This document shows, piece after piece, positions 5,835-6,352 of a stretch of DNA of 6,352 nucleotides (positions within the stretch are counted from its first letter, which is position 1; each line of letters begins with the position of its first letter). The position numbers and the translations under genes are program-made. Source of the DNA: RUG760 sp045642205 (GTDB taxonomy: Bacteria; Bacillota; Clostridia; Lachnospirales; Bianqueaceae). The notes under the pieces were generated by a model. That model did no database searches. It saw nothing but the letters and a program-made list of their open reading frames with translations, and had not been told where the DNA came from. Where the stretch lies: NCBI GenBank assembly GCA_045642205.1, contig JAZUIK010000067.1:1-6352 (forward strand). The letters run 5' to 3'.

Positions 5835-6352
5835 TTACAGCATCAGACGATAGATCGCCTCGACATCCTTCTGCTCCAGAACAGTGAAGCCGTAGACCTT
5901 ACCGCTTCCGCTGCCGTCACCGTAGCAACAGGTATGGGCAAGATACTCGATATCTTCTTCCTTAGCACCCAGTTCAGCAAAGTTCTTGGGCATACCGATG
6001 GAGATCAGGAAGTTCTGCAGTGCCTTGATACCGGCCTTAGCGGTTCTCTCGGGATGATCGAAGTCCATAGCGCAGCCCCAGACACGGTTAGCGATCTTGG
6101 CAAAACGCATGACATCATGGTTCATGTTGTAGGTGAACACTGCGGGCATAACCACTGCAAGGCCTGCACCGTGTGCGCAGTCATACAGTGCGGAAAGTTC
6201 GTGCTCAACATCGTGGCTGGTCCAGTCCTGAGAACGGCCGACACCGCAGATGTTATTGTGTGCGCACATACCTGCCCACATGATGTTCGCTCTCGCCTCA
6301 TAATCGTCGGGATTCTCGATCACCTTCGGAGCCTCATTCTTCATGGTAAGGA
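5835..6352 (-). CDS. Iron-containing alcohol dehydrogenase (butanol-dehydrogenase type), N-terminus outside window
   Basis: The NAD(P)H-dependent group III dehydrogenase family reduces aldehydes to alcohols in fermentation. About 171 C-terminal codons are visible; the frame continues open past the right edge (TCC-TTA-C before the in-frame ATG at 6344), so that ATG is internal and not the start. Family members are about 385 residues, so a bit less than half is present. From M6344 as residue 1, IMWAGMCAHN (21-30) is followed by SHDVEHELSALYDCAHGAGL (43-62), which holds the last two metal-ligand histidines (H48 and H58). The C-terminal helical domain ends at residue 169 with a TAA at 5835. The first two metal ligands (Asp and His) lie outside the window. 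It is convergent with the PhzF operon and shares its terminator. Cytoplasmic. Confidence 0.95.
   Translation of the reverse strand, partial: LTMKNEAPKVIENPDDYEARANIMWAGMCAHNNICGVGRSQDWTSHDVEHELSALYDCAHGAGLAVVMPAVFTYNMNHDVMRFAKIANRVWGCAMDFDHPERTAKAGIKALQNFLISIGMPKNFAELGAKEEDIEYLAHTCCYGDGSGSGKVYGFTVLEQKDVEAIYRLML

Overview
The window looks like chromosomal DNA from an anaerobic, low-to-mid GC Bacillota (class Clostridia, plausibly a gut or rumen lineage). This is inferred from strong AGGAGG-type ribosome sites, A/T-rich sigma-A-like promoters, an iron-dependent alcohol dehydrogenase of the clostridial butanol-dehydrogenase type, a Cys-type sulfatase, and small Cys-rich and hypothetical proteins of a clostridial flavour. 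No rRNA, tRNA, CRISPR array, transposase or phage gene is visible.

Layout. (1) Positions 1-1162, minus strand: a sulfatase cut at its C-terminus by the left edge. (2) 1191-1257: a long, almost perfect inverted repeat. (3) 1274-2485, minus strand: an integral-membrane Ste24-like M48 zinc metalloprotease with its own extended -10 promoter at 2521-2529. (4) 2530-2990: a mostly non-coding stretch. It holds a half copy of the repeat from (2), a strong intrinsic terminator on the minus strand with no obvious gene to terminate, and a possible 29-37 residue single-span membrane protein. (5) 3056-5730, plus strand: a compact five-gene operon with a recognisable promoter at 2989-3017. The genes are a Cys-rich DUF6485-like protein, a 103-residue helical protein of unknown function, a carbon-nitrogen hydrolase (nitrilase superfamily), a rhodanese-domain lipoprotein and a PhzF-family isomerase. 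The last four genes overlap by 17, 1 and 4 bases, so they are probably translationally coupled. (6) 5761-5816: a bidirectional terminator. (7) 5835-6352, minus strand: the C-terminal part of an iron-containing alcohol dehydrogenase that enters from the right edge.

How the genes may work together. The flanking genes (sulfatase, protease, alcohol dehydrogenase) look like independent housekeeping or catabolic functions. The central operon is the most interesting part. An amidase, a PhzF-type isomerase, a membrane-anchored sulfurtransferase-like domain, a small Cys-rich protein and an unknown helical protein are packed into one transcript. This suggests an undescribed small-molecule conversion with a possible thiol or sulfur step, but no substrate can be read from the sequence.
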